A stretch of 45,868 nt of DNA, from contig CALURJ010000016.1 of NCBI GenBank assembly GCA_944323145.1, forward strand, positions 1 to 45,868, given 5' to 3'. How positions within the stretch are numbered: the first letter of the stretch is position 1; each line of letters begins with the position of its first letter. The stretch is from Candidatus Gastranaerophilales bacterium. Lineage in GTDB: Bacteria > Cyanobacteriota > Vampirovibrionia > Gastranaerophilales > Gastranaerophilaceae. Shown piece after piece: positions 34,301-42,579 of this stretch. The position numbers were made by a program, and so were the translations under genes. The notes beneath the pieces are model-generated. The model saw nothing but the letters and a program-made list of their open reading frames with translations, was not told the origin of the DNA and did not search any database.

Positions 34301-34786
34301 TGCTGCTAAGGCGCCGAACAGGAGCGAAACCGCACCGACTGGAGAAGTAAGGGCATTTGCAAATTTAAACTGATTCCTTTTGACAACATTGGTCACAGCA
34401 GACATTTTTGCAGGATAAAAGAATGCAGCACCGATTCCTAATACAAATGCAAAAATATAAATTAAACTTGTAGATAATTGAGGGAGTAATAAAATCAATA
34501 CTCCAATAATAAAAGCCCTAAACAGACAACTAACGGTCAAGAGAACTTTTCTTGAAAACCTGTCACTCAAGGCTCCGGAAAATAAACTTAATAAAAATTG
34601 CGGAAGTAAAAACACAAAAAACATTGTTGCAATTGATTTCCCCGGATTTTCCGAAATTTGTAAAAGTATTCCGGCTAATAAAAATTGTATAATTGCATCT
34701 GCCAAATGTGAAAATAGCTGACCAATAAAGAGTTTAGCAAACTCTAAATTTACTAATACCCCAATCTGCTTCCCAATGCTGTTCAT
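31310..34786 (-). CDS. LplT-Aas-like fusion: MFS transporter, PlsC acyltransferase, acyl-ACP/CoA ligase
   Basis: One 1158-residue chain holds three activities that E. coli splits between LplT and Aas. Residues 1-405 form an MFS transporter of about 12 helices. Residues about 415-600 are a PlsC domain with [13 protein letters not shown] (near 438) and [20 protein letters not shown] (near 503). Residues about 610-1158 are an adenylate-forming ligase with the AMP loop [16 protein letters not shown] (near 775), [12 protein letters not shown] (near 957) and a [20 protein letters not shown] segment (near 1017). The expected job is to flip lysophospholipid inward and re-acylate it with a freshly activated fatty acid. 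A TTGCAC/TAAAAT promoter and AAGGAG site precede the start. Confidence 0.93.
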   Translation of the reverse strand: [1158 protein letters not shown]

Positions 34787-34815
34787 TTCATCTCCTTAGT
34801 CTCTACAACAGAATT

Positions 34816-34845
34816 ATTTTAGCATTTTTTGTTTGACCAGTGCAA
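34816..34845 (-). promoter_or_regulatory. Promoter of the LplT-Aas-like gene
   Basis: On the minus strand TTGCAC (34845-34840), an 18-nt spacer and TAAAAT (34821-34816) lie about 30 nt before the start codon at 34786. An AAGGAG ribosome site falls between. The rest of 34846-34986 holds nothing I can identify. Confidence 0.6.
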
Positions 34846-34986
34846 AATATGTATTACAATTTATAAATTCATAATGCTCAATTTAGAATTTAAAACCTGT
34901 AAATAAAAATTTTTGCTAATTTAAATACGTCCTACTGATTGTCTACTGTTTTTAGGGGACACTTCAGAAAGCCCAACCTACAAGCT

Positions 34987-35820
34987 CTAGAACAAGGATT
35001 TTGTATGGCAGTCCGTTCCGCCAGTTACAAACATTTTGAATTTTTTAATAAGTTTTTCCAGCATTGGTTTTATCGAATTGACATATTCTTTATCCCATCT
35101 GTTATACTGATAATTTCCTTCCACTCCGTCTATACCGTGTTTTTTCAAAAACTCAAAAAAATCATCATTTATTTTATCCGGGGTAACTATGGGATGAGCC
35201 CAGGATAAAATTCCGCCGGCATTTTTTATTTTGGGAATATCCGAGACCTGATTGTTTGATGCAAAACCTTTCATCAGCGTCTCAAGAGATTTATCAAAAG
35301 GATTAAAACCCAAACCAACAGCTTCAAACGCCGGGTGAGGTTCTTTATAACCATGCAGCAAAAATTCACAACCGGCAACGAATTTGAAGTTTTTATACTT
35401 GCCGGGTTCTTGAGATATCAGTGCAATTACTTCCTGAGAACTTTTTACCCTGTCATGATCAGTAATTGCGGCAGAAAATGCAGGCAGATCGTCATTTGCT
35501 TTTCCTGACTTAAAAACTCTGTTTGCGTAGCTGGTGCACTGTTCTAGAAATTCCTTAGGAGTTAATCTGCCATCAGACGAGATCGTATGCAGATGAAAAT
35601 TAGCTCTGAGTTTTTCCCCTACTTGATAGTGTTCCGGTTTTAGTTTGTTAATAATTTGCTTTAATTCAAACGGCCCTGCAACGGCATTTAAATCCTCCGG
35701 GTTGCACGAAATGCAAAAACTGTCTTGCAAGCCCTTTTGCAATAATTTTTTGTAAGCTAAATCTTTTGGATGTAAATAAATGAAAGTTATTCTGCAATTT
35801 GTCTTTAAGTTTACTTTCAT
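34987..35820 (-). CDS. PHP-domain metal-dependent phosphoesterase
   Basis: A 277-residue protein with the PHP metal ligands in order: NFHLHTISSDGRLTPKEFLE (about 73-92), AAITDHDRV (about 117), AGCEF (about 147), LSWAHP (about 207) and GGTDCHTKS near the C-terminus. It probably hydrolyses a phosphate ester or nucleotide; the family covers histidinol phosphatase, 3',5'-nucleotide phosphatases and others. The first 60 residues are unfamiliar. It ends a few residues after the last metal motif, which is short but within family range. On the minus strand TAAAAT (35832-35827) ends 6 nt before the ATG and no Shine-Dalgarno site is present, so a leaderless mRNA is likely. Confidence 0.85.
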   Translation of the reverse strand: MKVNLKTNCRITFIYLHPKDLAYKKLLQKGLQDSFCISCNPEDLNAVAGPFELKQIINKLKPEHYQVGEKLRANFHLHTISSDGRLTPKEFLEQCTSYANRVFKSGKANDDLPAFSAAITDHDRVKSSQEVIALISQEPGKYKNFKFVAGCEFLLHGYKEPHPAFEAVGLGFNPFDKSLETLMKGFASNNQVSDIPKIKNAGGILSWAHPIVTPDKINDDFFEFLKKHGIDGVEGNYQYNRWDKEYVNSIKPMLEKLIKKFKMFVTGGTDCHTKSLF

Positions 35821-35969
35821 ATACCAATTTTAACATAATTGAATAGAGATTTTGCCACAATAAATTTTATTTTTACAAACTACTCTTTTATTAGAGTATG
35901 GTTGACTTTTAGCTCAACAAAATAGTCAAATCTTCTGTAACAAGAAATCAAACCATGTGTTCTTTTACA

Positions 35970-36196
35970 TTGGTTGTACTTTAATGTCCAGTTTGTTGTC
36001 TATAGAATAAATTGTCGGTTTGGCATACTTGCCCGACAACACTAAATTACAGATGGTCGGAAGTTGCTTGATTATAAAAAATCAAATCGGACAAAAATGG
36101 ACTTTATTAGGACATAGAATTACAAAGAATATTTTTAAATCAGGCTAAAAACTTCCAAAATCAAAAAAATTCCGAGCCCAATTAATGTCCAAATTA
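35970..36196 (+). repeat. Dispersed direct repeat, copy 2
   Basis: The core 35970-36144 matches copy 1 (27232-27406) over 175 bp without gaps and with about 7 mismatches. A terminal match lies at 36178-36195. To the left, 35953-35969 (catgtgttcttttacat) resembles 27492-27508. The two copies point the same way and bracket about 8.5 kb. The rest of the gap (35821-35952) contains no gene that I can see. Confidence 0.85.
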
Positions 36197-36208
36197 TGTA
36201 CTTATTTT

Positions 36209-37075
36209 TTATTCCCTCCATGCCTTTAGCATTCCTTGTTCCGGTTTAGAATAAAAAATTTTTTCAAAAACCGCCTTTGCGGTGTTTCGTTCGCCTGATA
36301 ATTTATCGGAAAAATAATCTATTCCGAACAAATCTTTGTAATCGGCTTTACCGACAACACTAACTTCTGATATGGGTATATCATCAATATATACAAACTC
36401 CAAATCAGCTTTTTTTTGCTTAAATAGCGGACTTAATCTTGCTTCATATCCTTTGGTTACGGGTTCCAATTCTTTTGGCATCATATCAACATATTTTTTT
36501 AATCCAGTTTTCTTACCATATTTTTGAACTAGTTGATTAAAAAGTAATTTTCTTTCTTCAGGCATCGCAGTAAAATTTAACCATTCTCGAAGTTCCATTT
36601 CTGCATTTCTTCCCAATCCGCCATTTTCAGTTTGTTTTTGTGTTCTTATTCTTAGTTTTGTTGAGTTCAAATTTTTGCTTTGTATTTTTAACATTACAAT
36701 CTGCTTGGAGCTTCCTGTGCAAAAAATTTTATCACACAAATCATTTCTCAACCTTTTACTCCAATATTTTCCAAAACTGTCCAACTCTAACATATAGACA
36801 CCATCAGGCAATCTGCATCCCATGGGTTTAAGAACTCCGGATTCAAGCATTTTTTGATAATTTTCCGGGGACGTCATATGGTATAAGTATCTTGGAATTT
36901 TATGTTTCCCGATTGGTGTTGACAGCTGGACTCTATCGGTTTGTAAAGGTGCAGCTAATTTTAACTCATCAATATTAACCTTTACTGGTTTTGAGGTAAG
37001 CATACTCTTCCCGCTTGTTTTTGTCCAGGCAATAATTTCTTTGCCTATGGTTGTTCCGATTTTTCCTATTCCCAT
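36209..37075 (-). CDS. Protein with ADP-ribosyltransferase-like motif, unknown function
   Basis: A 288-residue protein. The segment IPRYLYHMTSPENYQKMLES, then GVLKP (about 60-84) looks like the first conserved block of ART-fold proteins (KptA, DarT/DUF4433 and related: 'YH.T...N...IL..G'). Later blocks are not obvious, so this is a tentative fold call. Residues 1-60 are basic and polar, without a signal peptide. The gene sits between repeat copy 2 and a broken zeta-like kinase, which fits a toxin or effector, but no antitoxin is recognised next to it. AAAGGA precedes the start by about 8 nt. Confidence 0.6.
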   Translation of the reverse strand: MGIGKIGTTIGKEIIAWTKTSGKSMLTSKPVKVNIDELKLAAPLQTDRVQLSTPIGKHKIPRYLYHMTSPENYQKMLESGVLKPMGCRLPDGVYMLELDSFGKYWSKRLRNDLCDKIFCTGSSKQIVMLKIQSKNLNSTKLRIRTQKQTENGGLGRNAEMELREWLNFTAMPEERKLLFNQLVQKYGKKTGLKKYVDMMPKELEPVTKGYEARLSPLFKQKKADLEFVYIDDIPISEVSVVGKADYKDLFGIDYFSDKLSGERNTAKAVFEKIFYSKPEQGMLKAWRE

Positions 37076-37180
37076 TAAAAATTTCCTTTATTTCCCCTAT
37101 ATATTTAAATAAAGTATTATCTTTCTCAAAAATTGCCTGATACATATATTTTTTTATATTTATATTAAGATACAAATAGT

Positions 37181-37731
37181 ATGCAAGATAAAATTTTATA
37201 CATAATAGCAGGGGCAAACGGCAGCGGTAAAAGTACTCTGGCAAGTGAACTTTTACCATCGGAAAGTTTAAAGTTTTTAAATGCAGATGAAGTTGCAAAA
37301 GAAATTTGCCCTGAAAATATTGAAAGTGTAAAAATTAAAGCCGGTAAAATTGTCTTAAAAAGACTTGAAGATCTACTAAATAGCGGGAAATCTTTTGCAA
37401 TTGAAACAACTTTATCAGGTAAAAATCATATAAAAACTATTCAAAAAGCTAAGTTTTAATCTATTCTTATCTTGATAATCCGACTTTATGTGAAAACAGA
37501 ATAAAAATACGGGTATTAAATGGCGGACATGATATTCCTAAAGATGATATTATAAGACGTTTTTATCGTAGTAAAGGAAATTTTTGGAATATTTACAAGG
37601 ATTTGGTTGATGAATGGAATTTATTTTATAACGGGACATCAGAGTATATTTTAGTCGCTCAATACGCCAATAACGAGGTTGAAATATTTAGTGAAAATTT
37701 GTACAATGAATTTATAAAGGATTTTGAATAA
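37181..37731 (+). pseudogene. Zeta-toxin-like P-loop kinase, frameshifted
   Basis: The first frame (37181-37459) reads a zeta-toxin-like kinase: Walker A IIAGANGSGKSTLASELL (9-26), FLNADEVAKEI (about 34-44) and FAIETTLSGKNHIKTIQ (about 73-89). It then stops after QKAKF. The homologous continuation is in another frame from about 37450: VLIYSYLDNPTLCENRIKIR, then VLNGGHDIPKDDIIRRFYRS and on to a stop at 37729-37731. The join lacks about 4 residues, so a deletion of roughly 10-13 bases has shifted the frame. Zeta-like kinases phosphorylate UDP-sugars or other small molecules. As it stands the product is a truncated P-loop fragment. The 54-residue ORF at its end overlaps the stop (TAATG). Confidence 0.8.
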
Positions 37732-37895
37732 TGACAAAATTATCTGAAAAACTTTTAAAACTCGGAAACAGAGCAATAAAAAAAGCACAGGAAAATAACC
37801 GTAAAAATGGTATTCCAAATGTGTATTGCATAAACGGAAAGATAATTTTTGAGTTGCCAAATGGTGAACTAACAACTAAATATAGTTTTTCGTAA
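37731..37895 (+). CDS. Small 54-residue partner of the zeta-like kinase
   Basis: The start codon overlaps the stop of the kinase remnant (TAATG), as in translationally coupled pairs. The product is basic at the N-terminus (TKLSEKLLKLGNRAIKKAQE), helical, and ends with a short beta-like segment (NGIPNVYCINGKIIFELPNG). I read it as a candidate antitoxin or accessory protein of the broken kinase. In epsilon-zeta systems the antitoxin comes first, so the order here differs. The gene looks intact while its partner is broken. Confidence 0.6.
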   Translation: MTKLSEKLLKLGNRAIKKAQENNRKNGIPNVYCINGKIIFELPNGELTTKYSFS

Positions 37896-38000
37896 ATATT
37901 CAAACTTAATGTTAAAAATTGTCAAATCATTTGTTCCTTTGCATTTTTATTGTGTGTCAGTATTTTCTGTAATATTTGATAAAAATGCCTAATTTGAATA

Positions 38001-38623
38001 CTACCAACGATTAATATGCAACCTGTCATCAACATTAATAACTTTTTGTACGGGCAGTTTTGCATCTTTACTTGGGTACCCTAGCGCAATGTAACAAGGC
38101 ATTGTATAATTATCGGGATGATTAAGTGTTTTCTTTATATGTACAAGTTCTTCATCCATAGGAATTCTGGTTACACCTAAAATACCTTCTGAGGTGGCCG
38201 CTAAGAGTATATTTTCAACACAGCACCATATTGAGGCAAATTCATTTAAAGAACTTAAGCAGGTTGGCTGCATTAAAGGTTCACGCAATTTAAAAAACGG
38301 TAAAATTAAACAACCTGAGTTATAAAGCATAGAAAATTGTTTTGGCATAGCAATATGATACATACCTCTCTGGTCAGAATCTGTCATTCCAAAACCGTCC
38401 ATCATTTTTTCACATTCGTCATAACTTGTCATATCTTTCAAATTAAGAATTTTTAAACGTTCTTTTTTATCGTTAACAATAACGAATTCCCATTCTCGTA
38501 GATGATTATTAGTTGGTGCTTTTAATCCTGCCGAAATAATTTTTTTATTATATCCATAGCAACAGGTCTATCTTCAAATTCACGAATAGTCCTGCGTTTT
38601 TCTACTACATCATAAAATCCCAT
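38001..38623 (-). pseudogene. Nitroreductase-family protein, one-base frameshift in an A run
   Basis: The start at 38623 has AGGAG upstream and reads FYDVVEKRRTIREFEDRPVA, the typical nitroreductase N-terminus that binds FMN. The frame breaks at a run of 7 T on the plus strand (38540-38546, A on the coding strand). Adding one A restores IIKKIISAGLKAPTNNHLRE and then the remaining frame (38441-38001), including LPFFKLREPLMQPTCLSSLN and a GYPSKDAKLPVQKV end. Total length 623 is one base short of 208 codons. Either a true frameshift, an on/off switch in the A run, or a sequencing error; the rest of the frame is undamaged. Intact, it would be an FMN-dependent NAD(P)H oxidoreductase of 207 residues. 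Confidence 0.85.
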
Positions 38624-38806
38624 TTATTTTCTCCTGTTATCACATATTCTAATAATATAGTGTTATCTCCTATTTCTGTATCTACTGCTTTTATATTGTA
38701 AGTCAAAATATAAAAAGTATTTATGCTTTTTAGGTATATATAACAATACAACATAAGTATTTGCTATTTTTAAAAAATGAGTAATAATATATATAAAGAG
38801 GTTTGA

Positions 38807-39034
38807 ATGGATTTGAAAAAAGACAGAGATATAATACAAACCCTGAAACTTGCTGATTGTACTAATGAGTTTATCGCAAAATTTTTTGAAATTAAACAAC
38901 TCGGCAATAGCAGGCAGCTTGTCCGGCTCCTCTATAATCATAAAAAACAACTTCTTGATAAGCTGCATAAAGCCCAGAAAGAAATAGATTGTCTGGATTA
39001 TTTGATTTTTCAGCTTAATGAAAATATTAATTAA
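38807..39034 (+). CDS. Small helical protein resembling a MerR effector/dimer helix
   Basis: A 75-residue, fully helical protein (DRDIIQTLKLADCTNEFIAK, later HKKQLLDKLHKAQKEIDCLD). The last 40 residues resemble the antiparallel dimerisation helix of MerR-family regulators, but the DNA-binding half is missing. AAAGAGG lies just upstream of the start. Similar short proteins, as I recall, occur next to redox genes in gut Firmicutes, so horizontal exchange is possible. The minus-strand ORF across it is a shadow. It lies between a nitroreductase and a DUF3737 gene. Confidence 0.65.
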   Translation: MDLKKDRDIIQTLKLADCTNEFIAKFFEIKQLGNSRQLVRLLYNHKKQLLDKLHKAQKEIDCLDYLIFQLNENIN

Positions 39035-39069
39035 TTCATATAAATTTAAAGCAGAGGTGACAAGAAAGT

Positions 39070-39930
39070 ATGATAAAGTATATTTCAAATCAACAATTCG
39101 ATGAAGAACGTTCTTTGTATAATATAAAAGATACAGAAGTTCTGAACTGTAAATTTGAAGGCCCGGCGGACGGAGAGTCTGTATTAAAAGAATGCCGGAA
39201 TTTTTCAGTCAACAAATGTTCTTTTTCTCTCCGCTATCCGATGTGGCATGCAAAAAAGTTCTCGCTGAAAAATTCATCAATGGACGATAAAACAAGAGCA
39301 CCTCTGTGGTATTGCAAAGACGGTGAAATTTTTGACTGTGATATTCAGGGGATTAAATGCCTGAGAGAGTGCAAAAACATCTCTGTTGATAACTGCCGCA
39401 TTGTTTCACCCGAATTCGGCTGGAGATGTAAAGAGGTTAAAATAACTAATTCAACTATTGATTCAATGTACTTTTTGTTTGAATCAAAAGATGTTGTGAT
39501 TGACAACCTTAATATGACGGGTAAATATTCATTCCAGTATATGAAAAATCTCAGTATAAAAAATTCAAATCTTGATACAAAAGATGCTTTCTGGCACAGT
39601 AAAAATATTATTGTTGAAAATTCCGTTGTAAAGGGCGAGTATCTCGGCTGGTTCAGTGAAAATCTGACATTTATCAACTGTAAAATTATCGGAACACAGC
39701 CGTTGTGCTACTGCAAAAATTTAAAATTAATTAACTGCACAATGGAAAATACTGACCTCTCTTTTGAATATTCGGAAGTTGAAGCGGATATTAAAGGTCG
39801 TATTGATTCCGTTAAAAATCCTAAATCAGGTACTATTATTGCCGATTCCGTAGGCGAAATAATTTCCGAGGATGCTGTTATTAAATGCTGCGGTAAAGTA
39901 TTGATTAGAGAACAAAAGCTTACGGCATAA
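39070..39930 (+). CDS. DUF3737-like right-handed beta-helix protein
   Basis: A 286-residue protein built of short repeating strands with Asn/Ser/Cys turns (examples NISVDNCRIVSPEFGWRCKE, NLSIKNSNLDTKDAFWHSKN), spaced about 20 residues apart, the pattern of a right-handed beta-helix. The start FDEERSLYNIKDTEVLNCKF and the phrase ECRNFSVNKCSFSLRYPMWH are what I know from DUF3737. No signal peptide is seen. The function is unknown; such folds often bind or modify carbohydrates. It follows the 75-residue gene by 36 bp and precedes the CMD protein by 42 bp, all on the plus strand. Confidence 0.82.
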   Translation: MIKYISNQQFDEERSLYNIKDTEVLNCKFEGPADGESVLKECRNFSVNKCSFSLRYPMWHAKKFSLKNSSMDDKTRAPLWYCKDGEIFDCDIQGIKCLRECKNISVDNCRIVSPEFGWRCKEVKITNSTIDSMYFLFESKDVVIDNLNMTGKYSFQYMKNLSIKNSNLDTKDAFWHSKNIIVENSVVKGEYLGWFSENLTFINCKIIGTQPLCYCKNLKLINCTMENTDLSFEYSEVEADIKGRIDSVKNPKSGTIIADSVGEIISEDAVIKCCGKVLIREQKLTA

Positions 39931-39972
39931 AAGAGTAAATAAAATATTTAATTTTATAAAAAAGGAGGTTAA

Positions 39973-40821
39973 ATGTTAAAAAAGATATTATCACTATTGT
40001 TGGTAATTATAATGACAGGAGGTAATTTAGTTATGGCAGACACAGTTCAAAACAATGATAATAAAATGACAAGAACAGATATTTGTAAAAAGAATTATAA
40101 AACTCTTTTTGGCGGTGAAGCACTTACACCGACCGGCGATGATCCTGATATGATGGCTATTTTGCAGAAATATATTTTCGGTGAAGTTTTTACGGTAGGC
40201 GAGCTTGATATTAAAACAAGAGAATTAATAACAGTTACTTCTCTTGCAGTTCAGCAGACTTTACCGCAATTAAAAGCTCATATTAACGGAGCATTGAATG
40301 CCGGCGCAACTCCGATTGAATTAAGAGAAGCAATTTACCAGCTTGCTCCGTTTATCGGGTTCCCAAAAACCTTGAATGCTTTAGGTGTTTTAAACGAAGT
40401 GTTGAAAGAAAGAGGAATTGAAACACCTCTTAAATCAACTGCTACTGTTAAAGAAGTGGAACGTTATGAAAAAGGTTTTGAAATTCAAAATCCTTTATAC
40501 GGTGATGAAATAAAGCAGGCAATGAAAGGACTTCCTGATGATATGGGGGCAGATGTTGCAAGGTTCTTAACAGAAGTCTGCTTTGGCGATTTTTATACAA
40601 GAGAAGGGCTTGATGTTAAAACAAGAGAATTACTGTTTGTTTCTGCACTTGTTACAACAGGTAATACAGTAACTTTAAAAAGCCATATTAAGGGTAATTT
40701 AAAGGCCGGTAATTCAAAGGAAACCGTAACCGCCGCAATAATTCAATGTCTGCCTTATGTAGGATTTCCAAATACTCTGGCAGCACTCAAAACTATGAAG
40801 GAAGTTTTAAATGAAAAATAA
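39973..40821 (+). CDS. Exported protein with two carboxymuconolactone-decarboxylase-like domains
   Basis: The 282-residue protein has a signal peptide (KKILSLLLVIIMTGGNLVMA, then DTV). Two CMD/AhpD-fold repeats follow: one around FGEVFTVGELDIKTRELITV (about 72-91) with LKAHINGALNAGATPIELRE, and one around FGDFYTREGLDVKTRELLFV (about 206) with LKSHIKGNLKAGNSKETVTA. The AhpD CxxC pair is absent, so peroxidase coupling is unlikely; a decarboxylase or lactone role is only family-level inference. AGGAGG lies just before the start. It probably acts in the envelope, next to redox genes that are broken. Confidence 0.88.
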   Translation: MLKKILSLLLVIIMTGGNLVMADTVQNNDNKMTRTDICKKNYKTLFGGEALTPTGDDPDMMAILQKYIFGEVFTVGELDIKTRELITVTSLAVQQTLPQLKAHINGALNAGATPIELREAIYQLAPFIGFPKTLNALGVLNEVLKERGIETPLKSTATVKEVERYEKGFEIQNPLYGDEIKQAMKGLPDDMGADVARFLTEVCFGDFYTREGLDVKTRELLFVSALVTTGNTVTLKSHIKGNLKAGNSKETVTAAIIQCLPYVGFPNTLAALKTMKEVLNEK

Positions 40822-40836
40822 ATCTACAAAAATACG

Positions 40837-40860
40837 GGCGGGATTAAACTCCCGCCTTTT
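40837..40860 (+). terminator. Terminator after the CMD gene
   Basis: GGCGGGA (40837-40843) pairs with TCCCGCC (40850-40856) around a 6-nt loop and is followed by TTTT. Confidence 0.9.
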
Positions 40861-40876
40861 ATAAATTAGTTTTTTA

Positions 40877-40907
40877 TTGACTGATAGTAACTATCAATAT
40901 TTATAAT
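40877..40907 (+). promoter_or_regulatory. MerR-type promoter of the aldo/keto reductase gene
   Basis: TTGACT (40877-40882) and TATAAT (40902-40907) are separated by 19 bp, and the spacer region carries the perfect dyad TGATAGTAACTATCA (40882-40896). A long spacer with a dyad between -35 and -10 is the hallmark of promoters activated by MerR-family proteins. No MerR gene is in the window. Confidence 0.65.
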
Positions 40908-40928
40908 ATTTTAGTTAATAACTAAAAT
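40908..40928. promoter_or_regulatory. 21-bp perfect palindrome, likely operator
   Basis: ATTTTAGTTA-A-TAACTAAAAT is a perfect dyad immediately after the -10 box, covering the expected transcription start. It differs in sequence from the spacer dyad, so a second regulator (for example of HxlR or MarR type) may act here. It lies 12 nt before the aldo/keto reductase start. Confidence 0.55.
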
Positions 40929-40940
40929 AAGGAGAGTAAA

Positions 40941-41944
<1,004 letters not shown>

Positions 41945-41950
41945 AAATGA

Positions 41951-41990
41951 AAAATAGGATGGGCTGTATATAAAACAGCTCCTATTTTTT
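41951..41990. terminator. Bidirectional terminator between convergent genes
   Basis: AAATAGGA pairs with TCCTATTT, and inside it GCTGT pairs with ACAGC, with a short bulge. T follows on the plus strand (41985-41990) and A precedes it. It ends the aldo/keto reductase and overlaps the end of the GNAT gene. Confidence 0.8.
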
Positions 41991-42434
41991 AATAATCTTT
42001 TTTAGATAAATCATATCGACTAATTGTTTTCCGTTTTCAAAGATAGGATGAGAATAATTATCGGTAAAAAAATTTTTTATTCTGCGGGTTTCAACAAACC
42101 CGCGTTTTTTATAAAACCTGAGTGTTTTTTCATTTTCTCCCGTCCCGAGAATTACAGCTTTAAAATCCTTTTTATATCTGTCAAATACAAAATCAAGCAG
42201 AGCTGAAGCATATCCTTTATTTCTGTACTGCGGGTAAGTTGCAAGATTTTTTATCTCAACTGTTTCCGCATCAATCTCCATAACCGCACAGATTGATGTC
42301 AATATATCATTATCGTACAAAGCAAAAATGGTTGATTGTTCTAAGTATCTGTTAATCATTGATACCTCTTCATCGCCGACTAACAATATCTCCATAAAAT
42401 CAGTTTTGTTAGAATTTACTTCTTTAATTTCCAT
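41982..42434 (-). CDS. GNAT-family N-acetyltransferase
   Basis: A 150-residue protein with the acetyl-CoA-binding motif A: VEIKNLATYPQYRNKGYASA, then LLDFVFDRYKK (about 60-90), and motif B NEKTLRFYKKRGFVETRRI (about 100-118). It transfers acetyl from acetyl-CoA to an amine or protein N-terminus; the substrate is not predictable. The order resembles YvbK-like enzymes. The upstream stretch 42435-42579 holds no gene that I can see. Confidence 0.88.
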   Translation of the reverse strand: MEIKEVNSNKTDFMEILLVGDEEVSMINRYLEQSTIFALYDNDILTSICAVMEIDAETVEIKNLATYPQYRNKGYASALLDFVFDRYKKDFKAVILGTGENEKTLRFYKKRGFVETRRIKNFFTDNYSHPIFENGKQLVDMIYLKKIIKK

Positions 42435-42579
42435 CTTTCAGCTTATTTTTCCTGCTTATTCATCCATGATAGTATAAATTTAGAGAAGGTAAATAGTTCC
42501 GCTCTATAGAACAAATACAGCTATAATTATTAACCCTTTTAAAATCTGAATATTTATTTTGTCTTGGCATAAATCTGCC

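Noticed and set aside
38663-39088. Minus-strand frame of 141 codons
   Set aside because: It overlaps the well-supported 75-residue gene and the start of DUF3737, and its composition (Ile/Phe/Tyr/Leu) is typical of AT-rich shadow frames.
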